A stretch of 64,000 bases of DNA. It comes from Hahellaceae bacterium (GTDB taxonomy: Bacteria; Pseudomonadota; Gammaproteobacteria; Pseudomonadales; Oleiphilaceae). The stretch is from positions 62,001 through 126,000 of the forward strand of contig JADJWY010000008.1 in the NCBI GenBank assembly GCA_016716085.1, given 5' to 3'. The notes under the pieces are model-generated. The model was not told where the DNA came from. It saw only the letters and a program-made list of their open reading frames with translations, and searched no databases. Both the position numbers and the translations under genes were made by a program. Shown here one piece after another: positions 43,096-52,677 of the stretch (position 1 is the first letter of the stretch; the number at the start of each line of letters is the position of its first letter).

Positions 43096-44718
43096 ATGAT
43101 TCTGGACAATTTTTCGGTTCGCTCAAAACTTCTGTTGCTTTTGACCTCCTGTTTGCTGGGAACCTTCATTCTGCAGTTTTATCAGCTTTGGGAGGAGCGA
43201 AACGAGTTAGTGGCAGAACGAAAGGAAACCCTGCATATTTTGGTGAAAGGCGCGGTCGGACTCGTGGCGTACTTCCAGCGACAGTCAACCGTGATGGGGG
43301 AGGAGCGTGCCAAAGATTCGGCTTTGAAAGCACTTCAGGCTTATCAGTTTGATGAGGGGAAAGGCTACTTTTGGGTGACGGATCGTCAGCCGGTGATGCT
43401 GATGCACGCGGCCAAGCCCGATTTGAATGGTCAGAATATGGCAGAATTTGCCGGTCCCGACGGCGTGAAATTGTTCGCCCGTTTTGTAGAGGCCAGCCAG
43501 AGTGAAGAGCCTTATGTAAATTATGACTGGAAGCCGGAGGGTGAATCTCAGGCCCAACCCAAAGTGGCCTATGTGGCGGAATTTGCGCCGTGGGGTTGGG
43601 TGGTCGGAAGTGCGCTGTATGTGCATGACATCGATGCAATTTTTATGCGGAGTGTTTGGCGCACGCTTGGGATGACACTGGTGGTTGTGGCCATCATTAT
43701 CGTGTTTGCGCGACAGATTGGGTTGAGCATTACGCGTCCACTTGAGCGCGTTGTCACCTATCTCAAGCGGGTTTGCGACGGCGATTTGTCCGTGGCGCCC
43801 GCTCATACTGGGCGGCAGGATGAATTGGGGATGTTGTTGCGGAGTTGCGGCGCGCTGCATGAGTCGATGCGGTCCTTGCTTGAGAACAACCAGCAGGGCA
43901 CTGAAGAATTGAGTCGCGCCATCGGCTTGCTCGGTGAGGTAACCTTAAAAACCAGCCAGGGTATGAACCGGCAATCAGATGAGACAACCTCCTTGGCGTC
44001 AGCGATGGAAGAGTTGTCAGCGACCATTCACCAGGTAGCCGATCATGCCAATGGTACCTCGACGCTGACCACGACGGCGGATGAAAAAATTAATCATGGC
44101 TATCACTTGATGGGACAAACCGAAAAAACCATCCATGAATTGGCCGAAGACGTTGAAATTGCCTCAGCGGTCATCCGGAAACTGGAGCAGGATACTCAGC
44201 AGATCGACGATATTCTGAATGTGATTCGCAATATTTCCGAACAGACCAATCTGTTGGCGCTGAATGCAGCCATTGAGGCCGCCCGCGCAGGTGAATCCGG
44301 TCGCGGATTTGCCGTGGTGGCGGATGAAGTTCGCTCGCTGGCCAAGCGGACGCAGGATTCTACCGAAGAAATTCGCGTGATGACGGAGGGACTTCAGGCT
44401 GAATCATCGAAAGCGGTTGCGGCCATGGCGCAAGGTAAGAAACTCACGGAAAGCTGCGTCGATTTTGCCACCCGTACAGGGCAATCGCTGCAGGCAGCGA
44501 GGGATATCTTCTCCGAGGTCAAAGATCGCAACCTTCAGATTGCGGTAACGGTCGAAGAGCAGGGGGCTGTGGCTAACGAAGTGGCACGTAACGTGACCGC
44601 CATTCGTGAAGTGGCAGTCGACACCGCCAGTCATGCAGGCAGCCTGGATCAGCAAACACACACCTTGCGGCAGTTGGTGTCCCGCACCCAGGCGCTGGTC
44701 TCACGCTATCGGCTGTAG
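43096..44718 (+). CDS. methyl-accepting chemotaxis protein with single Cache domain
   Basis: 540 residues. First helix (about 12-27), a periplasmic sCache_2-type sensor (about 40-185) with GKGYFWVTDRQPVMLMHAAKPDLNGQN and EFAPWGWVVGSALYV, second helix (about 190-210), HAMP and an MCP signalling domain with the hairpin tip EQTNLLALNAAIEAARAGE and RGFAVVADEVRSLAKRT. sCache_2 domains commonly bind small organic acids. No C-terminal CheR-binding pentapeptide. No che genes adjacent. Confidence 0.92.
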   Translation: MILDNFSVRSKLLLLLTSCLLGTFILQFYQLWEERNELVAERKETLHILVKGAVGLVAYFQRQSTVMGEERAKDSALKALQAYQFDEGKGYFWVTDRQPVMLMHAAKPDLNGQNMAEFAGPDGVKLFARFVEASQSEEPYVNYDWKPEGESQAQPKVAYVAEFAPWGWVVGSALYVHDIDAIFMRSVWRTLGMTLVVVAIIIVFARQIGLSITRPLERVVTYLKRVCDGDLSVAPAHTGRQDELGMLLRSCGALHESMRSLLENNQQGTEELSRAIGLLGEVTLKTSQGMNRQSDETTSLASAMEELSATIHQVADHANGTSTLTTTADEKINHGYHLMGQTEKTIHELAEDVEIASAVIRKLEQDTQQIDDILNVIRNISEQTNLLALNAAIEAARAGESGRGFAVVADEVRSLAKRTQDSTEEIRVMTEGLQAESSKAVAAMAQGKKLTESCVDFATRTGQSLQAARDIFSEVKDRNLQIAVTVEEQGAVANEVARNVTAIREVAVDTASHAGSLDQQTHTLRQLVSRTQALVSRYRL

Positions 44719-44809
44719 GTCTTTCCGTCGCAAAGCGTGATTGCTGCACGGCCAGCGCCGTGCAGCCCGTGATAGTCTGGGCGCTTTACACCGTTCAGGA
44801 TGATCGCTA

Positions 44810-45163
44810 ATGGTAAAAAGTCGCGCCCACATTGCTGCCCCTATTCACGAAGACATATATGAACATGCCGCAAGGGTCATCATCGACCTGCGTCAGGATC
44901 CGATGGCGATTCGCGGTAACGGTGAATTGGTTCGGCTGATTATGCGTCTGGTCAACAGCAGCTTTGACTTCTATTTCCTGAGCCCCCTGCAAAGCGTCAA
45001 GGCAGGCGGAATGACGGTTAAGGTCGCACAGATGGGGCTCTCCAGCACCGAGAAAGGCATGCACATGGTGATGAAAAAAGTGATCGCCAGCCTGGATGCG
45101 ACACAGCTGCTCTCACTGGCGGACTTTATCGAGACCATCATTTTTCAGGGTGAAGGTCGATAA
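44810..45163 (+). CDS. small conserved-looking hypothetical protein
   Basis: 117 residues, soluble and mostly helical: IHEDIYEHAARVIIDLRQDPMAIRGNGELVRLIMRLVNSSFDFYFLSPLQ and LDATQLLSLADFIETIIF. No signal peptide or known motif. It lies just upstream of the nrdAB riboswitch but its stop is before the promoter, so it is not part of that unit. I do not recognise the family. Confidence 0.65.
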   Translation: MVKSRAHIAAPIHEDIYEHAARVIIDLRQDPMAIRGNGELVRLIMRLVNSSFDFYFLSPLQSVKAGGMTVKVAQMGLSSTEKGMHMVMKKVIASLDATQLLSLADFIETIIFQGEGR

Positions 45164-45181
45164 TAAATCCCATATCTTGTG

Positions 45182-45210
45182 TTGTGCTTCGTCTGAAGTG
45201 TGTCTATATT
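45182..45210 (+). promoter_or_regulatory. sigma70-type promoter for riboswitch-nrdAB transcript
   Basis: TTGTGC and TATATT separated by 17 bp. The predicted start falls near 45217, at the beginning of the riboswitch fold, which supports the call. Confidence 0.55.
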
Positions 45211-45213
45211 GGG

Positions 45214-45435
45214 GGTGTGCTGGTTCACACCTTATGGGTTGTGCTAAGAGGGAATCCGGTGAAAATCCGGAACTGACGCGCAGCGGTAAGGGGGAACGAG
45301 GATAACCCGTCGACAGGGGGCATATTTACACCCAGGTCGACAGGCACTGTCTGACATTCAGATGGGAAGCCGTTATCCAAGGTGCTGTTTGTATGACAGC
45401 GAGCCCCCAAGTCCGAAGACCTGCCAGTACCATGA
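45214..45435 (+). ncRNA. cobalamin (B12) riboswitch
   Basis: Carries the conserved segments of the AdoCbl aptamer in order: a 5' stem with GGTGTG/CACACC, the core GAATCCGGTGAAAATCCGG-AACTG, CGCAGCGGTAA, a GGCACTG...GGGAAGCC arm, and the B12 box ending AGTCCGAAGACCTGCC. It is followed by two hairpins (GGAACC-TCC-GGTTCC at 45494-45508 and 45525-45550) that could form the expression platform in front of nrdA. Cobalamin binding should reduce nrdAB expression. B12 control of a class I reductase is known from Streptomyces. Confidence 0.92.
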
Positions 45436-45524
45436 ATCATATGATTCGTGTATCAGGCCTTCGCGACACAGGCCCGTGACGACGTTTTGCAGTGGAACCT
45501 CCGGTTCCTGCGGTGTCTGTCCTG

Positions 45525-45550
45525 GCGCGAAGGAAATATGACTTTCGCGC
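45525..45550 (+). promoter_or_regulatory. hairpin next to the nrdA ribosome-binding site
   Basis: GCGCGAA/TTCGCGC arms. The 3' arm ends one base before the AGGAAA ribosome site of nrdA. It may be the translational switch of the riboswitch, or simply protect the leader. Confidence 0.4.
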
Positions 45551-45562
45551 AGGAAACCTTAA

Positions 45563-48358
45563 ATGACATTACAACACACTGCCGCATCCGCGATGCCCAC
45601 CTCACGCGCTTCTTCTTTCTCAGCTTCAAAAAATGCCTCCGATACCGCGCCTTTGCGGGCCGTGATCAAGCGGGACGGCACCCTGGCACCCTTTGACGCG
45701 GGCAAAATCGCAGACGCACTCACACGCGCCATACTGGCCGTTGAGGGGCCCGCCGCCTCGGGTTCGAGTCGCATTCGTGAGTGCGTATCAATGGGTGTGC
45801 GCGATATAGAAGCCCGTCTGTTTCAGCGTTATCCGGAAGGCGCTGCGGTACCGATTGAAGATATACAGGATTTGGCTGAGCTGGCGTTGATGCGGCAGGG
45901 CCTGTATGCCGTCGCCAGGGCCTATGTGCTTTATCGGGAAGAACACGCTCGCAAGCGTCAGTCGGAGTCCTCCCTTAAAGCGGTGCCGAATGCCCCGACA
46001 GTCGCGGCGGATCCGCTGCAGGAGCGCCAACGCGAAGCCCATGCCCTGATTGAAAGGGCGTGTGAAGGCCTGGAAGGGGTTGATATGCAGGCCCTGATCG
46101 AGCAGGTACGTCCCAAGTTGCATGCACGCCTGTCGTCGGGTGATCTGGCGACCGTGTTAATCATGACCGTAAGACCGATGATCGAGGTAGAGCCTGCCTA
46201 CAGTCGGGTTGCTGCGCGACTGTTGCTGGAAAATGCCAGTCAGGAGGTTCGGCAGGCCCTGAGGCTGTCGGCCTCCACAGAGCAAAATCAACGGTATCAG
46301 AACCTGCTCGAAACCGGCATTCGTTTTGCGGTCGAGGTTAAACGGCTTTCCCCTGACATGCTGCAGTTCGATCTGGCGCGCTTATCTGAGGCACTTCACC
46401 CGGAACGTGACTTGCAATTCGACTATCTCGGATTGCAGACTCTCTACGATCGCTACTTTCTGCATCATCAGGGGCAACGCCTGGAGCTTCCGCAAACGTT
46501 TTTTATGCGTGTCGCCATGGGCCTGGCGTTGCGAGAAGATGATCCGACGGCCAGAGCCATCGAGTTTTACGAACTCCTTTCCTCTTTTGATTACCTGTGT
46601 TCTACACCCACGCTGTTTAACGCGGGCACCTTGCGTCCTCAGTTGTCCTCCTGCTATCTGACAACAGTGCCTGACAGCCTGGACGGTATTTATTCCAGTC
46701 TGCGGGATAACGCCCTGCTGTCTAAGTTCGCCGGAGGTCTGGGCAATGACTGGACGCCAGTACGTGGACTGGGCGCGCACATTCAGGGAACCAATGGTCA
46801 GTCACAGGGGGTGGTACCTTTTCTCAAGGTGGTCAACGATACCGCTGTCGCGGTGAATCAGGGAGGCAAGCGTAAAGGGGCCGTCTGCGCCTACCTGGAA
46901 ACCTGGCATCTGGATGTCGAAGATTTTCTCGATCTGCGCAAGAACACCGGGGACGAGCGACGTCGCACGCATGACATGAATACAGCTCATTGGATACCGG
47001 ATCTATTCATGCAGCGGGTGTTTGAAGACCAATCATGGACACTGTTTTCCCCTGATCAGGTGCCCGATCTGCATGACTGTTATGGTCGGGACTTCGAAGC
47101 CCGTTACAGCGCATACGAACGTCAGACCGAAAGCGGAGAAATCACCTTGTTCAAACGGGTAAAAGCGATTGAACTCTGGCGGCGCATGCTGGCCATGGTA
47201 TTCGAGACCGGGCATCCCTGGCTGACGTTTAAAGACCCCTGCAATTTACGCTCACCCCAGCAGCATGTCGGAGTGGTGCACTCCTCGAATCTATGCACTG
47301 AAATCACCCTCAATACCCAACCGGACGAAATCGCCGTCTGTAATCTGGGCTCCATCAATCTGGTCAATCATTTGCGAGAGGGGAAACTGGATACCGAAAA
47401 ACTTCGGCGTACAGTTACGACTGCCGTCCGCATGTTAGATAACGTCATTGATTTAAACTTTTATGCAGTGGAGGCCGCCGCACGCGGTAATTTGAAACAT
47501 CGCCCGGTGGGGTTGGGGCTGATGGGTTTTCAGGATGCGCTCTATGCCCTGGATATACCTTATGCCAGTGTTGAGGCGGTGACATTCGCAGATCAGTCAA
47601 TGGAATGGATCAGCTATCTGGCGATTGAAGCGTCCTCTGATCTTGCAGAGTTAAGAGGGCGTTATGAAAGCTATCCCGGTTCACTTTGGTCACAAGGCGT
47701 GTTTCCGATCGATTCGCAGGAAAAACTGGCGACAGAACGCGGCGCAGGCTATTGGGTCGCCAATCGTGACACCTGTCTGGATTGGAACCCTCTGCGGGAA
47801 AAAGTGACGAATCAGGGGATGCGCAACTCGAACGTGCTCGCGATTGCACCGACTGCAACCATTTCCAATATTGTCGGCGTGAGCCAGTCGATTGAGCCAA
47901 CTTATCAAAATCTTTACGTTAAATCCAACCTCTCCGGTGAATTCACCCTGATTAACCCCTGGCTGGTGAAGGAACTCAAGGCACTGGATTTATGGGATCA
48001 GGTCATGGTGAATGATTTGAAATACTACGATGGACGCTTGTCCGCGATCACTCGTATTCCAGAGGATGTGAGGCGAAAGTACGCCACGGCATTTGAGATT
48101 GATTCCCGCTGGTTGATTGAAGCGGCAGCGCGTCGTCAGAAGTGGATTGATCAGGCGCAAAGCCTGAACCTCTATGTGGCTGAACCCTCGGGCAAGTACC
48201 TGGACAATCTCTACAAAACCGCCTGGACCCGCGGATTGAAAACAACCTACTACCTGCGTTCATTGGGGGCGACGCATGTCGATAAGTCGGTAGAGGAGGC
48301 GTCGTCGCCACCCATGGTCTGCTCAATTGATAACCCGGACTGCGAGGCTTGCCAATGA
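45563..48358 (+). CDS. nrdA: class Ia ribonucleoside-diphosphate reductase alpha subunit
   Basis: 931 residues. An N-terminal extension and ATP-cone (AVIKRDGTLAPFDAGKIADALTRAI...) for dATP feedback are followed by the ten-stranded barrel. Catalytic cysteines lie in LSSCYL, SNLCTEI and AVCNLGSINL; the C-terminal CEAC pair passes electrons from thioredoxin or glutaredoxin. TIAPTATISNI is intact. It reduces ribonucleoside diphosphates to deoxy forms using the radical made by NrdB, independent of B12. Overlaps nrdB translationally (ATGA). The B12 riboswitch upstream suggests it is turned down when a B12-dependent reductase elsewhere can work. Confidence 0.95.
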   Translation: MTLQHTAASAMPTSRASSFSASKNASDTAPLRAVIKRDGTLAPFDAGKIADALTRAILAVEGPAASGSSRIRECVSMGVRDIEARLFQRYPEGAAVPIEDIQDLAELALMRQGLYAVARAYVLYREEHARKRQSESSLKAVPNAPTVAADPLQERQREAHALIERACEGLEGVDMQALIEQVRPKLHARLSSGDLATVLIMTVRPMIEVEPAYSRVAARLLLENASQEVRQALRLSASTEQNQRYQNLLETGIRFAVEVKRLSPDMLQFDLARLSEALHPERDLQFDYLGLQTLYDRYFLHHQGQRLELPQTFFMRVAMGLALREDDPTARAIEFYELLSSFDYLCSTPTLFNAGTLRPQLSSCYLTTVPDSLDGIYSSLRDNALLSKFAGGLGNDWTPVRGLGAHIQGTNGQSQGVVPFLKVVNDTAVAVNQGGKRKGAVCAYLETWHLDVEDFLDLRKNTGDERRRTHDMNTAHWIPDLFMQRVFEDQSWTLFSPDQVPDLHDCYGRDFEARYSAYERQTESGEITLFKRVKAIELWRRMLAMVFETGHPWLTFKDPCNLRSPQQHVGVVHSSNLCTEITLNTQPDEIAVCNLGSINLVNHLREGKLDTEKLRRTVTTAVRMLDNVIDLNFYAVEAAARGNLKHRPVGLGLMGFQDALYALDIPYASVEAVTFADQSMEWISYLAIEASSDLAELRGRYESYPGSLWSQGVFPIDSQEKLATERGAGYWVANRDTCLDWNPLREKVTNQGMRNSNVLAIAPTATISNIVGVSQSIEPTYQNLYVKSNLSGEFTLINPWLVKELKALDLWDQVMVNDLKYYDGRLSAITRIPEDVRRKYATAFEIDSRWLIEAAARRQKWIDQAQSLNLYVAEPSGKYLDNLYKTAWTRGLKTTYYLRSLGATHVDKSVEEASSPPMVCSIDNPDCEACQ

Positions 48359-48369
48359 GGACCGACACG

Positions 48370-49521
48370 ATGAATGAAGCGAAGATCGAGAAAATGAGCG
48401 TCTTTCAGCCCGACTGGGCCGATCCGTGTCAGGCGGCCATGCCTGAACAACGGCAGATGAATACTGAGGTGTTTGCATCCACGGCAACCCGAACCCCTGT
48501 CAAGGTGTTGCATGAAGCCCTGCCGCCGATTAACCCGGAGGACAAGCGTGTCGTAAATGGGGCGGCGGACATCAATCAGCTGGCGCCGTTCAAGTATGCC
48601 TGGGCCTGGGAGTTCTTCCTGAATGCCAACAAGAATCATTGGACGCCTCTGGATGTGAATATGGCGCAGGATGTTCAGGACTACCAGCATCGCCTGACCC
48701 GCGAAGAGCGCCATGTGTATGAAAATGTGCTGGCCTATCTCACGACCTCGGATATTCTGGCCATGCGCAACATCGGTCTGGCCGTGATGGAAAAAATGAG
48801 TGCGCCGGAGCTGCAACTCTACCAGGCGCGGCAAGTGTATGAAGAGGCCATGCATACCTGGACTTATCAACACTGCATCGAAACCCTGGGACTCAACCAG
48901 TCTGACATCTATAACCGCTATCGGGTGGTGCCGGCCATCTATCGTAAAATCCGCCTCGCCAATGAGCGTTTACAGGCGGCCATACGTTCGGATCTGAATC
49001 TGCGTAATCGCGATGATCTTGAGCAATTTGCCATGTCCTATCTGTTTTTTGCAGCGGTCTTTGAAGGTTGCTGGTTCTATAACGGCTTCAGCCCGATTTT
49101 CGCATTGCAACGTCGGGGACTGATGAAGGGGACGGGCGAGCAGTTGCAGTACATTCTTCGCGACGAAGTCATGCATTGTGCTTTCGGTTTGCGTGTCGTG
49201 CGCCAGTTGATCAGTGAAGAAAACCTGGTGCTCGATCCGAAAGCTCTGAAATCCATGTGGGAGGAAGCCGAGGACGCCGAATCAGGTTACGCCCAGTATG
49301 TCTTGCAGGAGCCGATTCTGGACTATTCCGCCGAGGCGCATGTGGATCAGTTTCGCTTCGTCGCCAATCGCCGGGCCCGCCAGCTTCGCATCGCAGAACC
49401 CTTTCCGGGGGCGGTTGAAACACTGCCGTGGCTGGATGAACAAGCGCGGCTGCGGAAGGAAAAAAACTTCTTCGAAACCCGCGTGACGGAATACCAGACG
49501 GGCGCGGCGCTGGCTTGGTAG
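48370..49521 (+). CDS. nrdB: class Ia ribonucleotide reductase beta subunit
   Basis: 383 residues from ATG 48370 (GAGGA site 8 bp upstream); an ATG at 48355 overlapping the nrdA stop is an alternative. The di-metal site is complete: Asp in LTTSDILAM, Glu and His in EEAMHTWTYQH, Glu in FEGCWFY, and DEVMHCAF. The radical Tyr is the Tyr of HTWTY, in the position of E. coli Tyr122, so this is a tyrosyl-radical enzyme. The terminal Phe/Tyr tail is short. It partners NrdA. Confidence 0.94.
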   Translation: MNEAKIEKMSVFQPDWADPCQAAMPEQRQMNTEVFASTATRTPVKVLHEALPPINPEDKRVVNGAADINQLAPFKYAWAWEFFLNANKNHWTPLDVNMAQDVQDYQHRLTREERHVYENVLAYLTTSDILAMRNIGLAVMEKMSAPELQLYQARQVYEEAMHTWTYQHCIETLGLNQSDIYNRYRVVPAIYRKIRLANERLQAAIRSDLNLRNRDDLEQFAMSYLFFAAVFEGCWFYNGFSPIFALQRRGLMKGTGEQLQYILRDEVMHCAFGLRVVRQLISEENLVLDPKALKSMWEEAEDAESGYAQYVLQEPILDYSAEAHVDQFRFVANRRARQLRIAEPFPGAVETLPWLDEQARLRKEKNFFETRVTEYQTGAALAW

Positions 49522-49526
49522 GTACT

Positions 49527-50171
49527 CTAGCGCCGCTTTTGTGGCGGCGCTGGTCGGAGCGCTTTAGCCGGCTCTTCTGTCGTCTGGGTGTCCTCCAGCC
49601 ACAAGAGCGATTCTGCATAGGTAACAAATCGATTCACGTATGCCGGTGACAGGTCGCGGAGCAGGGCTAGCGAGCGAATCATCAGCATTTGTGGATTGAG
49701 CGGGCCGGGATTTTCAGGTCGTTCGGCCACGGCGCGGGCGACCGCTTTTTCACTTTGGCGACGTCGCAGACTTTCGCGAAAACGGCGCACGGATTTAAGT
49801 TCGGGCGCGGACTGGGTGGCGCTAGGCGTAGTTGCCTGATCTTCCGTATCGTGATTCAAGTCGTGCAGGTGTTGGATGAGCGCCGCCAACGGTGAGCGTT
49901 GGGGAGGGCGGTGGCCCTCGGGCTCGGGTGAGTCCTTGTTTAGGGTGCGCGCATTTCGCTGGGCCATGCGGGTGGCAAGCGACTCTGCCTGTGAAACGAT
50001 GCGCTGCTGCAAGCGGCGTGCAATTGCGGGAGGCAGTTTTAGGGCGCGCCGCTGCAAGGCTTTCAGGTAGTGAAACCTGAGCATGTCAAAGTTGGCGGCA
50101 CCGCTGGCTTCCAGGGCTTCGACACTGGCTTGCGCACGGTCTTGCAAAGCGTGGGATTCGGCAGTGGTCAT
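49527..50171 (-). CDS. DUF2894 protein of a MotAB/ZorAB-like operon
   Basis: 214 residues, soluble, no signal. An N-terminal helical half (QASVEALEASGAANFDMLRFHYLKALQRRALKLP), a disordered Glu/Pro/Gln-rich middle and a C-terminal helical block LNPQMLMIRSLALLRDLSPAYVNRFVTYAESLLWL, typical of DUF2894. Last gene of a four-gene unit; its start overlaps the OmpA-family gene by 4 bp (ATGA type). Function unknown; presumably a cytoplasmic partner of the motor. Confidence 0.82.
   Translation of the reverse strand: MTTAESHALQDRAQASVEALEASGAANFDMLRFHYLKALQRRALKLPPAIARRLQQRIVSQAESLATRMAQRNARTLNKDSPEPEGHRPPQRSPLAALIQHLHDLNHDTEDQATTPSATQSAPELKSVRRFRESLRRRQSEKAVARAVAERPENPGPLNPQMLMIRSLALLRDLSPAYVNRFVTYAESLLWLEDTQTTEEPAKALRPAPPQKRR
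49529..49551. terminator. 8-bp stem between nrdB and the DUF2894 gene
   Basis: AGCGCCGC-TTTTGTG-GCGGCGCT, 7 bp after the nrdB stop and overlapping the end of the convergent gene. Likely a shared 3' structure; only a short T tract, inside the loop. Confidence 0.45.
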
Positions 50172-50800
50172 GGCTGGGCACTTCCCTGGGGCACCGGGGC
50201 CATTTCCACCCGACGATTGCGCGCGCGGGATTCGGCGTCGGTATTGGGGACTGACGGATGCTGGGCACCAAAGGCCGCCGCAAACACCATCGAAGGCGGC
50301 ATACCTTCCTCGATCAGGGTGCGGGTGACGGTGAGGGCACGCTGGGCGGACAATTCCCAGTTATCACTGAAGTTAAGATTGCCTTTCTGGATCGGCAGGT
50401 CATCGGTAAAGCCACTGACCATCAGCAACTCACCTTTATCATCAAGATACACTTTCAGAGGGGCGACAAGCGTTTGCAACAATTCGCGACCTTCCGGTTG
50501 TAATTCATCGGAGTTAAGGCCAAACAAGACACTGCCACTGATACCGATTCGGCCACCTTGCAGGGTGACGCGACCACTGGCCAGCGGATCGGCCAGAGCC
50601 TCTTCCAGTGCCATGCGGCGCTGCTCCTCTGCCTGACGCTTCTGCACCTCCTCTTCAAGTGACTGAGCCAGTTCCAGTTGGAACCCCAGGGCCCACACCA
50701 ACAAGAGTACAAACACACCCACGAGGCCCGACATCAGGTCGCCAAAAATAGCCCAAATGGGCGGTTCCTGTGGCATGCTGTCCTGAAAGTCTTCCATCAA
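50168..50800 (-). CDS. OmpA/MotB-family stator-like protein
   Basis: 210 residues. A short cytoplasmic N-tail, one membrane helix (IFGDLMSGLVGVFVLLLVWAL) with Asp21 at its start, like the proton-binding Asp of MotB and ZorB, a short coiled coil and an OmpA-like peptidoglycan-binding domain (LFGLNSDELQPEGRELLQTL, VSGFTDDLP, NWELSAQRALTVTRTLIEEGM, RNRRVEM). It should anchor the complex to the cell wall and carry protons with the DUF802 partner. Overlaps both neighbours by 4 bp. Confidence 0.88.
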   Translation of the reverse strand: MMEDFQDSMPQEPPIWAIFGDLMSGLVGVFVLLLVWALGFQLELAQSLEEEVQKRQAEEQRRMALEEALADPLASGRVTLQGGRIGISGSVLFGLNSDELQPEGRELLQTLVAPLKVYLDDKGELLMVSGFTDDLPIQKGNLNFSDNWELSAQRALTVTRTLIEEGMPPSMVFAAAFGAQHPSVPNTDAESRARNRRVEMAPVPQGSAQP

Positions 50801-52677
50801 ACCACCTCCGCCTGCTTCTTCTGACCCAGCTGCCGGATTTCTTCAAAAATTTCTTTTTGCGAATGCACGCTGTGATCAATCACCTCACGCGCCTGTGCCA
50901 CGTAGTAGCCGAGCTGTTCATCACTACGCTGGGTGGCATTCTGCAGGGCCTGTTCGATACGCTCCAGGGTGCCCGCCAGGCGATCGTTCGACTCATGATA
51001 CAGGTTCATGGCATAGCCAAAAGCTTCGCCGAGACTTGCCATTTCAGCGGCGCTGCCCGCAAATAACTCGGATACCTCGGCAATACGACTCACTTCGGTT
51101 TCGACCTGGCCACTTAAACGGCTGCTAAGACTCTGCAGACCCTGCATCAGCTGCTGGCGCTCTTCCAGCAGCGCATTGTCCCGTGCCATGCTGCGCGTGA
51201 GTTCCTCACGCAATTGTCCGATCACTTCTGCGGCCGCACGGGGTGTTTCAGACGCAGTTTCAATGAGTCGGGTCATGGGGGCTTCCAGGGCCTGGCCCAA
51301 GGTACCCAGGTGCCGGGCGACGCTGCCCTCAAGGGTTGACATCTGAGACAGCAAGGTTTCACTGCGCTGGGTTTCCTGATCCCGCAGGCGAGTCAACTGA
51401 GCTTCCAGTTGCTGTAACAGGCGCTCGGCCTCTTCCCGATTTTGCGCTTGCCAGTGCCGGGTTTGTTCCTGTTGAGTCAGGGACAGCGCGTGACCCTGCC
51501 TCAACAGATCGTCGATTCCCTCTCTGAGCTGCTGGTTGGTTTGGGTATGCTGATCGAGCAGGGATGTAAGACCGGCGTTTACCTGATCCGTCATACGGGA
51601 GAGTGCGGCGTGAGATGCATCCTGCTGTGTGCTCAGTGTGGCTTGCCAGGCCTCAAGTCGGATGTGATCGCTATCCTCCTGCTGTTTTGCCCAATCCTGC
51701 ATCTGCCCAAGGTGGGTATCCTGCAGCCCTCGCAGGGTTTCCTGAGTCGTCTGATTAACCGTTCGGGTCAATTCGGTCACAGCATTTTCCAGAACCGGAC
51801 GGATGTTTTCACCGGTCAGTCGTGCGCTCTTGGCAAGACTTGTTTTCAGTGCGTCACTGACATCCCGTGCCAACCCCTGAAAGGCCCGTTCTACGGTTTG
51901 GTGAAACTGCGTCTGGTTCTGTGCCAGCGTTTCAGTCAAACGGGTATGTAAGCGGGAGACTTCTTCGGTTAGCCAGGTGAGCTTTTCGGTTGCGACGGGT
52001 AATCCGGCAGATTGTGCCTGCAAGGCCTGGTAGGTGGCCTCCCGCGCCAGGACTCGGGAAAACGGTCGAAACACTCGCGGAATCTGGTGGTCGAGTTCCC
52101 GTGCGGCGAGCATCCTGTCACGGCGGCTCAAGGTGGACATCAAACCCAGCATGGCAGAGGCCGCAACGCCGGCCACCGAGGTGCCAAATGCCAGCCCGAG
52201 TCCTCCGATTGGCGCTGTCAGGCCCGCCCGTATGGCTTCAAGGTTCGTGGTGCCTTCGAGCGCGACGACGGTGCCTTTCAGCGTGACAACCATGCCCGCA
52301 AAGGTTCCCAGTAGCCCCAGCATGACCAGCAGGCTGACCAGATAAGGGGTCAGGACCGGATTCGGCATGGCGACACGTTCACCCTCAATCCGCAGGCGCA
52401 CCGCATTCTGTAGGGAGTCGTGTACGCCGGCCAGCCAGGATTCCAGTGTCGTTGGCGGGAGTGCCGTCGGCCCTTTTGTTGCACTTAGGGCGCTGTTGAG
52501 ACTGGTAGTGGCACGGCGAAAATGGAGTAATTCAACCGCACCGATGGAAAAGACCAGTCCAACCAGCGCAATGACACAGAGGCCGAGTAAACTGGCCTCC
52601 AGGAATTGGATTCCCATCCACACGGTTGCGGCGGCGCCGAGGAAAAATGCGGTTGCAAAAAGTAAACGTGACATCAT
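50797..52677 (-). CDS. DUF802 protein, MotA/TolQ-like with long coiled-coil tail
   Basis: 626 residues. Two N-terminal helices (about 3-50) and a MotA/TolQ/ExbB-like pair with YLVSLLVMLGLLGTFAGMVVTLKG and GLGLAFGTSVAGVAASAMLGLM (about 110-190). Some 420 residues of Gln- and Glu-rich cytoplasmic coiled coil follow (WAKQQEDSDHIRLEAWQATLSTQQDASH and similar). A proton-channel module with a long cytoplasmic tail is the design of ZorA in Zorya defence. It pairs with the OmpA-family gene; no Zorya nuclease or helicase genes (ZorC/ZorD/ZorE) are adjacent. Function unknown. Confidence 0.85.
   Translation of the reverse strand: MMSRLLFATAFFLGAAATVWMGIQFLEASLLGLCVIALVGLVFSIGAVELLHFRRATTSLNSALSATKGPTALPPTTLESWLAGVHDSLQNAVRLRIEGERVAMPNPVLTPYLVSLLVMLGLLGTFAGMVVTLKGTVVALEGTTNLEAIRAGLTAPIGGLGLAFGTSVAGVAASAMLGLMSTLSRRDRMLAARELDHQIPRVFRPFSRVLAREATYQALQAQSAGLPVATEKLTWLTEEVSRLHTRLTETLAQNQTQFHQTVERAFQGLARDVSDALKTSLAKSARLTGENIRPVLENAVTELTRTVNQTTQETLRGLQDTHLGQMQDWAKQQEDSDHIRLEAWQATLSTQQDASHAALSRMTDQVNAGLTSLLDQHTQTNQQLREGIDDLLRQGHALSLTQQEQTRHWQAQNREEAERLLQQLEAQLTRLRDQETQRSETLLSQMSTLEGSVARHLGTLGQALEAPMTRLIETASETPRAAAEVIGQLREELTRSMARDNALLEERQQLMQGLQSLSSRLSGQVETEVSRIAEVSELFAGSAAEMASLGEAFGYAMNLYHESNDRLAGTLERIEQALQNATQRSDEQLGYYVAQAREVIDHSVHSQKEIFEEIRQLGQKKQAEVV

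Noticed and set aside
45539..45696. Short frame MTFAQETLND... just before and overlapping nrdA, possible leader peptide
   Set aside because: It overlaps the real nrdA start in another frame and has no conserved features. AGGAAAT precedes it, but that same stretch lies in the loop of a hairpin. Insufficient support.
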